Part shown: one piece after another, positions 16,482 to 24,383 of the stretch | Numbering within the stretch: the stretch's first letter is position 1 | Layout: every line of letters begins with the position of its first letter | Assembly (NCBI RefSeq): GCF_008039575.1 | Contig: NZ_VDUY01000006.1 | Span: 62,001 to 126,000, forward strand | Direction of reading: 5' to 3' | Source: Zeimonas arvi | Lineage (GTDB): Bacteria > Pseudomonadota > Gammaproteobacteria > Burkholderiales > Burkholderiaceae_E | Length of the DNA stretch: 64,000 nucleotides | Made by a program: the position numbers and the translations under genes | The notes under the pieces: model-generated | Databases searched by the model: none | What the model saw: the letters and a program-made list of their open reading frames with translations, nothing else | Told to the model about the DNA's origin: nothing

Positions 16482-17191
16482 AGGCCCTGCTCGAAGTCGC
16501 CGGCCTGTCGGTCTGGTACGGCAAGGCGATCGCGCTCGAGAACGTGTCGCTCACCGTGGGCGAGGGCGAGATCGTCGCGGTGCTCGGACCCAACGGCGCC
16601 GGCAAGTCCACGCTTCTGAAGGCCGTGTCGCGGATGCAGCCCTCGCAGGGCACGCTCGCGCTGCGCGGGGTTTCGCTGCAGGGTTTCCCCGCGCACGAGG
16701 TGGTCGGCAAGGGCATCTGCCACTGTCCGGAGGGGCGGCGCCTCTTCCCCGAGCTGAGCGTGCTGAAGAACCTGATGCTCGGCGCCTACCTGAGGCGCGA
16801 CCGCGCCGAGGTCGAGCGCGACCTGGAGTTCGTCTACGCGCTGTTCCCGATCCTGCGCGAGCGCGCCGGGCAGATCGTCAGCACGCTGTCGGGCGGCCAG
16901 CAACAGATGGTGGCGATCGGCCGCGCGCTGATGGGCAAGCCCTCGCTGCTCCTGCTCGACGAGCCCTCGGTGGGCATTGCGCACAAGCTGAAGATGGAGA
17001 TCTTCGACGGCATCCGCAAGATCCGCGAGACCGGCACCGCGATCCTGATGGCCGAGCAGGACGCGCAGTCGGCGATGCGGATCGCGGACCGGGTCTACGT
17101 GCTCGAGCACGGGCACGTGGGGCGCGAGGGGACGAGCGCCGAGCTGTCGAAGGACGACTACATCCGCCAGGCCTATCTCGGCGTGGCCTGA
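16478..17191 (+). CDS. livF: Branched-chain amino acid ABC transporter ATP-binding protein LivF
   Basis: Second ABC ATPase, 237 residues. It shows Walker A GPNGAGKST, the LivF motif GICHCPEGRRLFPELSVLKNL, signature STLSGGQQQMVAIGRAL, Walker B LLLLDEPSVGI and the H-loop region ILMAEQDAQSA, in which Gln replaces the usual His of the switch, as in many LivF proteins. The ATG overlaps the livG stop (ATGA). It is the last gene of the five-gene transporter operon. Confidence 0.94.
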   Translation: MKALLEVAGLSVWYGKAIALENVSLTVGEGEIVAVLGPNGAGKSTLLKAVSRMQPSQGTLALRGVSLQGFPAHEVVGKGICHCPEGRRLFPELSVLKNLMLGAYLRRDRAEVERDLEFVYALFPILRERAGQIVSTLSGGQQQMVAIGRALMGKPSLLLLDEPSVGIAHKLKMEIFDGIRKIRETGTAILMAEQDAQSAMRIADRVYVLEHGHVGREGTSAELSKDDYIRQAYLGVA

Positions 17192-17213
17192 GCGAGCGGG
17201 GCGCACGAAATTC

Positions 17214-17242
17214 CTTTCGGTGGCGCTCGGCTTGCACGATGC
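17214..17242 (+). repeat. Left copy of an inverted repeat flanking the DUF6152/DUF6644 pair
   Basis: A 24-base block (17214-17237: CTTTCGGTGGCGCTCGGCTT then GCAC) plus near-matching GATGC recurs in inverted orientation at 18481-18509. The gap 17192-17388 otherwise contains no gene that I can support. Confidence 0.75.
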
Positions 17243-17388
17243 CTGGCTCCGGAGCAAGGCGCTCCCCGCTGGACATCGTGGCTTGCGACGCGGAGCCGCC
17301 GTTTGCTCAGGCCTCGGCCAACGTTGCCGCGCTCGCAACTGGCGCCATTGCGGCAGCGACGACGCGTTCGCCACCGCGGCGGACGCGA

Positions 17389-17877
17389 TCAGGCAGGCGA
17401 CGAGCGCAGGCCGTAGACCTTGCCTTCCTTGAACAGCCACTCGGCGCGCAGCACCGGCTCGCTCTGGTCGGCCAGGGTGTAGCCGACGATCTCGACCGTT
17501 TCGCCTTCCTTCAGCGGCGCCACGCTCCAGGCCTGCATGCGGGTGAGGGGGGCGAGTTCCACGGTCCAGGTCACATCGGTGCGGGGCACGAGTTGCGTGC
17601 GGGCCAGGAGGCCCTTCCCGTCGAACTGCGACACCTGGGCCGGCAGTTCGCGATCGGCCAGGCCGGCGGGCAGCGCCAGGCCGGGGGTGGGTTCGACGTC
17701 GACCTCGGCGTGCGGATTGCGCCAGCGCACCGCCTTGACCCGGCCCCTCAGGTAGAGCGGACGGTTGGGATCGAAGCTCGACCAGCCGTGGTGGGCCAGC
17801 GAGGTGCCGGGGACGGCGCCGGCCAGTGCCGCCGCGATCGTCGAGCCGATGAGGCTCAGGGCATTGCGTCGATGCAC
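17389..17877 (-). CDS. DUF6152 family secreted protein
   Basis: Small exported protein of unknown function, 162 residues. A basic signal peptide (HRRNALSLIGSTIAAALAGA) precedes the family signature AHHGWSSFDPNRPLYLRG and VRWRNPHAEVDVE. I chose the GTG at 17877 because GGAGAG lies 5-10 bases upstream and the signal peptide starts there; the longer frame runs back into the neighbouring gene. DUF6152 proteins often sit beside the small membrane protein found next (17927-18376). No enzymatic residues are known. Confidence 0.8.
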   Translation of the reverse strand: MHRRNALSLIGSTIAAALAGAVPGTSLAHHGWSSFDPNRPLYLRGRVKAVRWRNPHAEVDVEPTPGLALPAGLADRELPAQVSQFDGKGLLARTQLVPRTDVTWTVELAPLTRMQAWSVAPLKEGETVEIVGYTLADQSEPVLRAEWLFKEGKVYGLRSSPA

Positions 17878-17926
17878 GCTTCTCTCCTTCAGGCTCGATG
17901 GTGGGCCGACCATCGCATCCAGACGT

Positions 17927-18376
17927 CTAGACGTAGGCGATCGCCCGGCCGCAGGCCAGCACGCCCAGCCACAGGGCCAGCGACAAGGCGCCGAGCAGCC
18001 GGCCCAGCGGATCGGGCCCCGTCTCGGGGGACTCCGCCCGGCCCAGCGAGCCGCGGGCATGGAACCAGACCGCGTTGCAGCCGGCGACGACCAGAAGCAG
18101 CATCTTCAGCCGGAAAGCGGGATTCGTCAGCAATTCCCCCGTCTGGCTCGCGAACATCAGCAGGCCGCTGGCCACGATCGCGACGAAGCCCGCGACCGCC
18201 AGCGGCAGCGCCAGCCGGGCAAGTGCGCGGATCGGCAAGGCCGCCCCGAGCCCGAACAGGCGCAGCTCGAACAGCACCAGGTTGCCCAGCATCACCGCGA
18301 TACCCGCGATGTGGATCGCCTCCAGCGCCGGAAAGGCCCAGGGGTGCGTCTGCAGCGCGGCGAGCGGAGCGTTCAC
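17927..18376 (-). CDS. Small integral membrane protein, DUF6644-like
   Basis: A 149-residue protein with four or five hydrophobic helices. The first contains the pattern AIHIAGIAVMLGNLVLFELRL, whose His resembles heme- or metal-liganding His in CopD/DUF2214-type membrane proteins. It is 49 bases upstream of, and probably co-transcribed with, the DUF6152 gene. No function is established. Confidence is high that it is a gene (consistent membrane topology, GC3 pattern), lower for the family name. Confidence 0.7.
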   Translation of the reverse strand: MNAPLAALQTHPWAFPALEAIHIAGIAVMLGNLVLFELRLFGLGAALPIRALARLALPLAVAGFVAIVASGLLMFASQTGELLTNPAFRLKMLLLVVAGCNAVWFHARGSLGRAESPETGPDPLGRLLGALSLALWLGVLACGRAIAYV

Positions 18377-18451
18377 GGCGAGTCCTTACTAGCGGATGGC
18401 GGCGAGGCAGAGAGGGCGGGAGCGCCAGCGACCCGCCGTCCACGACCTCCA

Positions 18452-18641
18452 GGGCCGGGGCGGTTCCCGTCCGGATCCGGGCATTGTGCAAGCCGAGCGC
18501 CACCGAAAGAAATCTCGCGGGACCCGCTCGTAGGGGCGAAGCCCCTTACGAGGCGGGTGCGAGATTTCGAGGTGGGCGAGGGAAGCCCCGCGCAGCGGGG
18601 CCGCCGCACTGCTCGGATCCGGACGGGAACCGCCCCGGCCC
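18452..18641. repeat. 190-base nested palindrome
   Basis: The outer arms 18452-18479 and 18614-18641 are perfect 28-base inverted repeats. Inside are further paired arms: 18509-18518 with 18559-18568 (GAAATCTCGC / GCGAGATTTC), 18522-18527 with 18553-18558, and a hairpin formed by CGTAGGGGC and GCCCCTTACG around GAA. It fills most of the 309-base gap 18377-18685, which otherwise holds no gene. It contains the right copy of the repeat at 18481-18509. A MITE-like element or a long RNA hairpin are both possible. Confidence 0.8.
18481..18509 (-). repeat. Right copy of the inverted repeat flanking the DUF6152/DUF6644 pair
   Basis: Reverse complement of 17214-17242, identical over 24 bases (18486-18509) and then in 4 of the 5 following positions. 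It lies within the nested palindrome at 18452-18641. Confidence 0.75.
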
Positions 18642-18685
18642 GGGCGAAGGCAACGGGCCGCCTGGCCGCCCGCCCCGCCGAGACC

Positions 18686-19672
18686 TCAGGCCACGCCTGC
18701 CGCGTGCGCCTGCTGGTCCGCGTGATAGCTCGACCGCACCAGCGCTCCCACCGCCGCATGCGTGAACCCCATCTCGTACGCCTTCTCCTCGAACATCCGG
18801 AACACGTCGGGGTGCACGTAGCGGCGCACCGGGAGGTGCGCGGTCGACGGCGCCAGGTACTGCCCGATGGTCAGCATGTCGATCTCGTGAGCTCGCATGT
18901 CCTGCATGACCGCGAGGATCTCGTCGTCGGTCTCGCCCAGGCCGACCATCAGGCCGGACTTGGTCGGCACGCCGGGCACGCGCCGCTTGAATTCCTGCAG
19001 CAGCTTCAGCGAGTGCGCGTAGTCCGAGCCGGGCCGCGCCTCCCTGTACAGGCGCGGCACGGTTTCGAGGTTGTGGTTCATCACGTCGGGCGGCGCGGCC
19101 TCCAGGATGGCCAGCGCGCGGTCCATGCGGCCGCGGAAGTCGGGCACCAGCACCTCGATCTTCGTGGCCGGCGAGAGCTCGCGCACCTTGCGGATGCAGT
19201 CGACGAAGTGCTGGGCGCCGCCGTCACGCAGGTCGTCGCGGTCGACGCTGGTGACGACCACGTAGGACAGGCGCAGCGCGGCGATCGTCTTCGCGAGGTT
19301 CTCGGGCTCGCTCGCGTCGAGCGGATCCGGGCGGCCGTGGCCCACGTCGCAGAACGGGCAGCGCCGGGTGCACTTGTCGCCCATGATCATGAAGGTGGCG
19401 GTGCCCTTGCCGAAGCACTCGCCGATGTTCGGACACGAGGCTTCCTCGCAGACCGTGTGCAGCTTGTGCTCGCGCAGGATCTGCTTGATCTCGTTGAAGC
19501 GGGTGGAGCTGGAGCCCGCCTTCACGCGGATCCAGTCGGGCTTCTTGAGGATTTCCCCGGCCGGAACGACCTTGATCGGGATGCGGGAGGTCTTGGCCGC
19601 GGATTTCTGCTTGGCCGTCGGGTCGTAGCCCGGGGCGGCGTTGTCGGGCGAGGGGGGCAGGGGCGCGTTCAT
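18686..19672 (-). CDS. lipA: Lipoyl synthase
   Basis: Radical-SAM enzyme that inserts two sulfurs into protein-bound octanoyl groups to make lipoate. The auxiliary 4Fe-4S cluster motif is [12 protein letters not shown], and the radical-SAM motif C-x3-C-x2-C is CTRRCPFC. The C-terminal RSSYHAD contains the conserved serine that ligates the auxiliary cluster. It is 328 residues, as expected. The ATG overlaps the lipB stop by four bases. Products here include the branched-chain dehydrogenase E2 (27601-28926), which needs lipoate. Confidence 0.97.
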   Translation of the reverse strand: MNAPLPPSPDNAAPGYDPTAKQKSAAKTSRIPIKVVPAGEILKKPDWIRVKAGSSSTRFNEIKQILREHKLHTVCEEASCPNIGECFGKGTATFMIMGDKCTRRCPFCDVGHGRPDPLDASEPENLAKTIAALRLSYVVVTSVDRDDLRDGGAQHFVDCIRKVRELSPATKIEVLVPDFRGRMDRALAILEAAPPDVMNHNLETVPRLYREARPGSDYAHSLKLLQEFKRRVPGVPTKSGLMVGLGETDDEILAVMQDMRAHEIDMLTIGQYLAPSTAHLPVRRYVHPDVFRMFEEKAYEMGFTHAAVGALVRSSYHADQQAHAAGVA

Positions 19673-20310
19673 GCTTTGCCTTCGATCAGGTCGGCGAGCT
19701 TCTCGCCGAGCAGGGTGGCCACGGTTTCCATGGCGAGGGTGGCGGGGCCGAGCTGGCTGCGCAGGTCGGTCACCGCCAGGCCCGGATAGCCGCAGGGGTC
19801 GATCCGGGAGAAGGGCTCGAGATCCATGGCCACGTTGAGCGCCACGCCGTGGTAGGTGCAGCCGCGCGAGACCTTGATTCCGATCGATGCGATTTTAGCC
19901 CCCGCCCCGCGGTCGGGCGCGGATAGGTACACACCCGGCGCGCCTTCTCGCCTGACCGCGGTCAAGCCGAGGTCCGCGAGCACCTCGATGACCGCCTGCT
20001 CGATCAGGCGCACGAACTCGCGCACCATCAGGCCGTGGCGGCGCAGGTCGACCAGCGTGTAGGCGAGCGCCTGGCCGGGCCCGTGGTAGGTGACCTGGCC
20101 GCCGCGCTCGGTCTGCACCACCGGGATGTCGCCGGTGGCCAGCAGGTGCTCGGGGCGGGTGGCCAGGCCCAGCGTGAAGACCGGCGGATGCTCGACCAGC
20201 CAGATCTCGTCGGGCGTGCCGGCATCGCGGCCGGCGGTGAACGCGCGCATGCGCGCAAGCGCGTCGTGGTAGGCGAGCCGCGTCAGCGGCCTCACGAGCG
20301 GTCTGCTCAA
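19669..20310 (-). CDS. lipB: Octanoyl-[acyl-carrier-protein]:protein transferase
   Basis: Transfers octanoate from ACP to lipoyl domains, the first step of lipoate synthesis. Conserved blocks are [30 protein letters not shown] with the catalytic Lys, and RIDPCGYPG with the catalytic Cys. Length is 213 residues. It overlaps lipA and the DUF493 gene by four bases on each side, so the three are translated as one unit. Confidence 0.96.
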   Translation of the reverse strand: MSRPLVRPLTRLAYHDALARMRAFTAGRDAGTPDEIWLVEHPPVFTLGLATRPEHLLATGDIPVVQTERGGQVTYHGPGQALAYTLVDLRRHGLMVREFVRLIEQAVIEVLADLGLTAVRREGAPGVYLSAPDRGAGAKIASIGIKVSRGCTYHGVALNVAMDLEPFSRIDPCGYPGLAVTDLRSQLGPATLAMETVATLLGEKLADLIEGKA

Positions 20311-20603
20311 ATCACCATGCGCACCAGCGGGTGCGCGCCGAGCGCCCGGTACAGCTCCTCGAGCTGGGTCCGCGACTCGAGCCGCGCCGTGACGGTGAGG
20401 CTCAGCCAGTTGCCCTGCGCCGAGGCGCGCAACTCCATGCCGGCCGGGTCGAAGCCGGGCACGTGCTCGCAGACCAGCTCGGCGATCTGCTGGGCGAACT
20501 CGTCGACCCGCCGCCCCATGACCTTGATCGGGAAGTCGACCGGGAATTCGAGCAGCTGCTCGATCCGGTCGAAGGCGGCCTTCATCTCGGCATCGGTGGG
20601 CAT
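20307..20603 (-). CDS. ybeD: DUF493/YbeD family protein
   Basis: Small ACT-like ferredoxin-fold protein, 98 residues, of unknown function. It contains the family patterns FPIKVMGRRVDEFAQQI, GNWLSLTVTARLESRTQLEELYRAL and the ending HPLVRMVI. Its place between dacC/dat and lipB reproduces the dacA-ybeD-lipB-lipA order of E. coli. It lies 5 bases after dat. Confidence 0.92.
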   Translation of the reverse strand: MPTDAEMKAAFDRIEQLLEFPVDFPIKVMGRRVDEFAQQIAELVCEHVPGFDPAGMELRASAQGNWLSLTVTARLESRTQLEELYRALGAHPLVRMVI

Positions 20604-20608
20604 GGGCG

Positions 20609-21457
20609 TCAGGCCGTCCTGGCCTGCTGATAGGCCTCGTGCAGCCGGTTCCAGATCGGGCCCGGTTTTCCGCTACCCACGGGCTTTCCGTCGAGTTCGG
20701 TGATAGCGAGCACTTCCTTCGTTGCCGAGGTGAGCAGCAGCTCGTCGGCCGCCAGCACCTCGGCGTGGACGATCCTGCGCAGCTCCATCGGCAGGCCGGC
20801 GCGCTCGCAGAGCTCGGCCATCAGGCCGTAGCGGATGCCCTCGAGCACCAGGTTGTCCCGGGGCGGACCGAACACGGTGCCCTTGCGCACGACCCAGATG
20901 TTGCTTGCCGAGCCCTCGGTCAGGAAGCCGTCGCGGAACATGACGCACTCGGCCGCCCCTGCCTCGACCGCCTTCTGGCGCGCCATCACGTTGCCGAGCA
21001 GCGAGGTCGACTTGATGTCGCAGTGCAGCCAGCGCTCGTCGGGCAGGCTGATCGCCGACACCCCCGAGGCCAGCAGGGCCGGGGCCACCGGCGGGAACTC
21101 GCTGGTCATCGCGAACACGGTCGGCGCGACGCCTTTCGGGAAGGCGTGGTCGCGCCGGGCCACGCCCCGGGTGACCTGCATGTAGACGAACTGGTCGGGC
21201 CAGGGGTGGCGGGCGACCAGCATGTCGACCAGGGTGGTCCAGCCGGCGGTGTCCAGCGGGTTGGCGATGCCGACCTTGGCGAGACTGCGCTCGAGCCGCG
21301 CCAGGTGCTGGGCCCAGCGGAACGGGCGTCCGCCATAGACCGGCACGACCTCGTAGACGCCGTCGCCGAAGATGAAGCCCCGGTCGAGCACCGGGACCCG
21401 GGCTTCCTCGATGGGGAGGAAGTCGCCGTTCAGGTAGACGATCTGCTTCGCGCTCAT
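20609..21457 (-). CDS. dat: D-amino-acid aminotransferase, class IV PLP enzyme
   Basis: Predicted D-alanine:2-oxoglutarate aminotransferase, 282 residues. The N-terminus has the fold-type IV block RGFIFGDGVYEVVPVYGG; the PLP-binding Lys is in HCDIKSTSLLGNVMA; the substrate/cofactor region EGSASNIWVV follows. GTP-like loops near LLTSATKEVLAITELDG match D-amino acid rather than branched-chain aminotransferases. The ATG overlaps the dacC stop (ATGA), so it is coupled to a D-alanyl-D-alanine carboxypeptidase. A role in recycling the released D-alanine is a reasonable inference. Confidence 0.9.
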   Translation of the reverse strand: MSAKQIVYLNGDFLPIEEARVPVLDRGFIFGDGVYEVVPVYGGRPFRWAQHLARLERSLAKVGIANPLDTAGWTTLVDMLVARHPWPDQFVYMQVTRGVARRDHAFPKGVAPTVFAMTSEFPPVAPALLASGVSAISLPDERWLHCDIKSTSLLGNVMARQKAVEAGAAECVMFRDGFLTEGSASNIWVVRKGTVFGPPRDNLVLEGIRYGLMAELCERAGLPMELRRIVHAEVLAADELLLTSATKEVLAITELDGKPVGSGKPGPIWNRLHEAYQQARTA

Positions 21458-22728
21458 TTCGACCTTGCGAACATCATCAGGACACTGTCCCAGGCGCGGC
21501 CGAACCAGCCGGCCTGATCGACCCCCTTCAGCGCCACCAGCGGCCGCTCGGCGATCACCTTGCCGTCGAGCCTCACGCGCAGCGTGCCGATCCGCTCGCC
21601 GGCGCTGATCGGCGCCACCAGCGGTTGCACCCGCTCGACTTCGCCGACCACCTTGTCGGCCTGGCCGCGCGGCACGGTGACCACCAGGTCGGCGTCCACG
21701 CCGCCCGCGACCGATTCGTCGGCGCCCTTCCAGACCTGGTAGTCGCCGGTCGGCTGGCCCTTGGCCTGCACGCGCACCGCGTCGAAGTTCTGGAAGCCCC
21801 AGTTCAGCAGTTTCTGCGACTCGATCGCGCGCACCGACTCGGAGCTGGCGCCCAGGACGACCGACAGCAGCCGGCGCTGGAAGCTGGCGCCCGGCTGTTC
21901 GCGCTTGGCGGTGGCGATCAGGCAGTAGCCGGCCGCCTCGGTGTGCCCTGTCTTCAGACCGTCGACGCTGGGGTCGACGAACAGCAGGCGGTTTCGGTTC
22001 GACTGCCGGATGTTGTTGTAGACGTACTCCTTCTTGGAGTACATCGGGTAGTACTCGGGATGCGCGGTCACCACCTGGGTGGCCAGCAGCGCGAGGTCGC
22101 GCGCGGTCGTGTAGTGCTGCGGATCGGGCAGGCCGGTGGCGTTGCGGAACTGGGTGTTCTTCATGCCCAGCCGCTGCGCTTCGCGGTTCATCAGCTCCGC
22201 GAAGGCCTGTTCGGTGCCGGCCACCGCCTCGGCGAGGATGATCGACGCGTCGTTGCCCGACTGCACGATCAGCCCGTTGAGCAGCTCCTCGACCGTGGCC
22301 GGCTTGGCCGGGTCCACGAACATCCGCGAGCCGATCGCCTTCCAGGCCGCGGTCGACACCGGCGGACGGGCATCGAGGGTGAGCCGCTTTTCCTCGAGCG
22401 CGTTGAAGGCCAGGTGCGCGGTCATCAGCTTGGTGAGCGAGGCCGGCTCGATCTTGATGTCGGGTTCGTGCGCGGCGATCACCTGGCCGCTGGTCACGTC
22501 GAGCAGCAGCCAGGACCTGGCCGCGATCGTGGGAACCGGCACTTGCTGGGCGACGGCCGCCGGGGTGGCCGCCATCGCGACGAGCGCGACGGTGGCGAGC
22601 AGCGCGGCGCGCAGCGCGCGTCCGGTGCGGGCGCGGGCCGCGGCGATCGTTCGCATGGCGCGCCCGGTGGCGAGCGAGGGGCGGGACGGGTGGGGGGTGG
22701 GGGAGGTCGGTCTGGGGACAAGCTGCAT
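21454..22728 (-). CDS. dacC: D-alanyl-D-alanine carboxypeptidase (PBP5/6 type)
   Basis: Trims the terminal D-alanine from peptidoglycan pentapeptides in the periplasm. All three active-site motifs are present: SLTK, SGN (QSGNDASI) and KTG (LKTGHTEAAGY). The PBP5 C-terminal domain follows, ending in an amphipathic anchor (KGVDQAGWFGRAWDSVLMMF). The listed ATG has AGAGG about 9 bases upstream; the ATG at 22656 gives a cleaner signal peptide (RTIAAARARTGRALRAALLA) and is the alternative. A TATAAT on the reverse strand at 22846-22851 could be its -10. Confidence 0.94.
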   Translation of the reverse strand: MQLVPRPTSPTPHPSRPSLATGRAMRTIAAARARTGRALRAALLATVALVAMAATPAAVAQQVPVPTIAARSWLLLDVTSGQVIAAHEPDIKIEPASLTKLMTAHLAFNALEEKRLTLDARPPVSTAAWKAIGSRMFVDPAKPATVEELLNGLIVQSGNDASIILAEAVAGTEQAFAELMNREAQRLGMKNTQFRNATGLPDPQHYTTARDLALLATQVVTAHPEYYPMYSKKEYVYNNIRQSNRNRLLFVDPSVDGLKTGHTEAAGYCLIATAKREQPGASFQRRLLSVVLGASSESVRAIESQKLLNWGFQNFDAVRVQAKGQPTGDYQVWKGADESVAGGVDADLVVTVPRGQADKVVGEVERVQPLVAPISAGERIGTLRVRLDGKVIAERPLVALKGVDQAGWFGRAWDSVLMMFARSK

Positions 22729-22887
22729 CGAACAAAGCCTCTGGGGGTTCGGGTCATGCGTGGCGCGCCTCTCGGGGCGGGCCGGGACGCAGGCGACTGG
22801 CCGCCGGCCGAGGAGGCTGTCGGGCGGCCCGAGGAGTGAGTCCCGATTATAGGACGCCCCGTCCCCCGACCGCCCCCGGCGCCGGGC

Positions 22888-23409
22888 TCAGCGAGCGCTG
22901 CGGATCTGGTCGAAGACCGGACGCACCGCGGCCACGATGCGCCGGGCCGCGGCCTCGCCGCTGCGGTAGAAGACGACGTCGACGCCCTCGCGCAGCACGC
23001 GGCGCAGGACCTCGAGGTTCACGCTGTCGGCGACCCGGGCGTCCCAGACGTGGCCGGCCGCGCCGAGCTCGGCCTCGAACAGGCGCTGCAGCCTGCGCTT
23101 GGCGGCCTGCAGCGCCGTCTGCTCGGCGAGCAGCCTGGCCATCCGGCCGACCTCGTCGGGCAGATCGGCGATCCCGATCGCCTCGATCAGGCCGTGCGAC
23201 AGCAGTTCGCCTGCGAGTGCGTCGAGCTCGCCGGCGCGCACGAAGTTCGACAGCAGGGCGACCGCGCGGCGACCGTCGATCAGCACCAGCAGCCGGCGCG
23301 CGCTCGCGCTCAGCGGCAGCTGCCGGGCGCCGACCTCGGCCTCGCCGGCGGGGGTGCGCGCGTAGACCAGCCGCTGCGCTTCAGTCGGCGGGGGCGGCTT
23401 CGGATCCAT
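22888..23409 (-). CDS. Conserved hypothetical protein, 173 residues
   Basis: Not recognised. It is soluble and mainly helical, with no signal peptide. Residues 14-75 (VYARTPAGEAEV ... LPLSASARRLLVLIDGRRAVALL ... LSHGLIEAIG) look like the winged-helix repressor-type modules found in some bacterial regulators. The C-terminal half (ADLPDEVGRMARLLAEQTALQAAKRRLQ) is a helical bundle. It overlaps the end of the upstream hydrolase gene by 29 bases, so translation is probably coupled. Codon use matches neighbours, so I regard it as a real gene. Confidence 0.7.
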   Translation of the reverse strand: MDPKPPPPTEAQRLVYARTPAGEAEVGARQLPLSASARRLLVLIDGRRAVALLSNFVRAGELDALAGELLSHGLIEAIGIADLPDEVGRMARLLAEQTALQAAKRRLQRLFEAELGAAGHVWDARVADSVNLEVLRRVLREGVDVVFYRSGEAAARRIVAAVRPVFDQIRSAR

Positions 23410-24052
23410 GGCCCAGGGCGCCGACGACCAGCCGCTTGATCAGCGGCAGCCGACGGTGGAAGAAGTGATCGGCGCCGGGAATCACGACGACCGGCAGGTC
23501 CTGCGGGCGCGCCCAGTCGAAGACCGACTGCAGTGGCACCGTGTCGTCGAGCTCGCCGTGGATGACCAGCGTGTCGGGCGGCACCGGCTCGACCGCGAAG
23601 CGCGAGGCCGCGGTGCCCACCAGCACCAGCCTGCGGGCGGGGGCGCCCTGCTCGCGAAGCCGGCTCGCCACCCGGGTCTGCACGAAGCTGCCGAAGGAGA
23701 AGCCGGCCAGCACCAGCGCCGCGGCGGCCTGCGGATCGGCGGACTCGTGCGACCGGGCGGCCGCGACCACCGCCAGCAGGTCCTCGGTCTCGGCGCGGCC
23801 TTCGTCGTAGGTCCCCTCGGACTCGCCCACGCCGCGGAAATTCGGCCGCCAGCAGGCGTGGCCGGTGGCGAGCAGCGCGCGGGCGAGCGTCTGCACGACC
23901 TTGTTGTCGCGGGTGCCCCCGAAGAGCGGATGCGGATGCGCGATCACCGCCACGCCGGTGGCGCGCCCCGCGGGCAGGTCGATCGCCACGTCGATGCGAC
24001 CGGAGGGGCCAGGGATCGTGAGCAGCCGCGTGCCCGCGGTCATCCTGAGCAT
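23381..24052 (-). CDS. Alpha/beta hydrolase
   Basis: Serine hydrolase of the COG2945 group, 223 residues, substrate unknown. It shows the oxyanion region AHPHPLFGGTRDNKVVQTLA, RPNFRGVGESEG, nucleophile elbow GFSFGS, acid in HGELDDTVPL and catalytic His in GADHFFHRR. No signal peptide, so cytosolic. It lies 16 bases after the ferredoxin gene in a reverse-strand run of four. Confidence 0.88.
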   Translation of the reverse strand: MLRMTAGTRLLTIPGPSGRIDVAIDLPAGRATGVAVIAHPHPLFGGTRDNKVVQTLARALLATGHACWRPNFRGVGESEGTYDEGRAETEDLLAVVAAARSHESADPQAAAALVLAGFSFGSFVQTRVASRLREQGAPARRLVLVGTAASRFAVEPVPPDTLVIHGELDDTVPLQSVFDWARPQDLPVVVIPGADHFFHRRLPLIKRLVVGALGHGSEAAPAD

Positions 24053-24068
24053 GGGCGCGCCCGGCCGC

Positions 24069-24383
24069 TCAGGGAAGGCGGAGTCGGTCGACCGGCTTGC
24101 CGCCGACGAGGTGCGAGTCGATGATCTCGTCGATGTCGGACTCGTCGACGTAGGTGTACCAGATGCCCTCGGGGTACACGACGATCACCGGGCCTTCCTC
24201 GCAGCGGTCGAGGCAGCCGGCGCGGTTGATCCGCACCTTGCCCTGGCCGGCCAGGCCCAGGGACTTGATCCGGCTCTTGGCGTAGGCCTGCAGGCGCTCG
24301 GCGTCGTGGCGGGCGCAACAGGTGCGCCCCTCTTCGCGGCGGTTGAGGCAGAAGAAGACGTGGTGGGCGTAGTAGCTGCTCAT
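24069..24383 (-). CDS. Thioredoxin-like [2Fe-2S] ferredoxin
   Basis: Small electron-transfer protein, 104 residues, of the shethna/NuoE-like thioredoxin-fold ferredoxins. Cluster cysteines appear as C12 in VFFCLNRREEGRTCC, and the pair C-x3-C in GCLDRCEEGP. The conserved ending GPVIVVYPEGIWYTYV is typical. Its ATG overlaps the stop of the VanZ gene (ATGA). A reverse-strand TATAAT (24393-24398) lies 9 bases before the start. Confidence 0.93.
   Translation of the reverse strand: MSSYYAHHVFFCLNRREEGRTCCARHDAERLQAYAKSRIKSLGLAGQGKVRINRAGCLDRCEEGPVIVVYPEGIWYTYVDESDIDEIIDSHLVGGKPVDRLRLP

Noticed and set aside
17765-19789. Forward open frame of 674 codons antisense to lipA and the DUF6644-like gene
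   Set aside because: Typical high-GC shadow frame; lipA, lipB and the membrane protein on the other strand have clear family motifs.
22846-22851. Reverse-strand TATAAT as dacC promoter
   Set aside because: Sequence is perfect but no -35 is visible and it lies 118 bases from the chosen start; mentioned in dacC evidence only.
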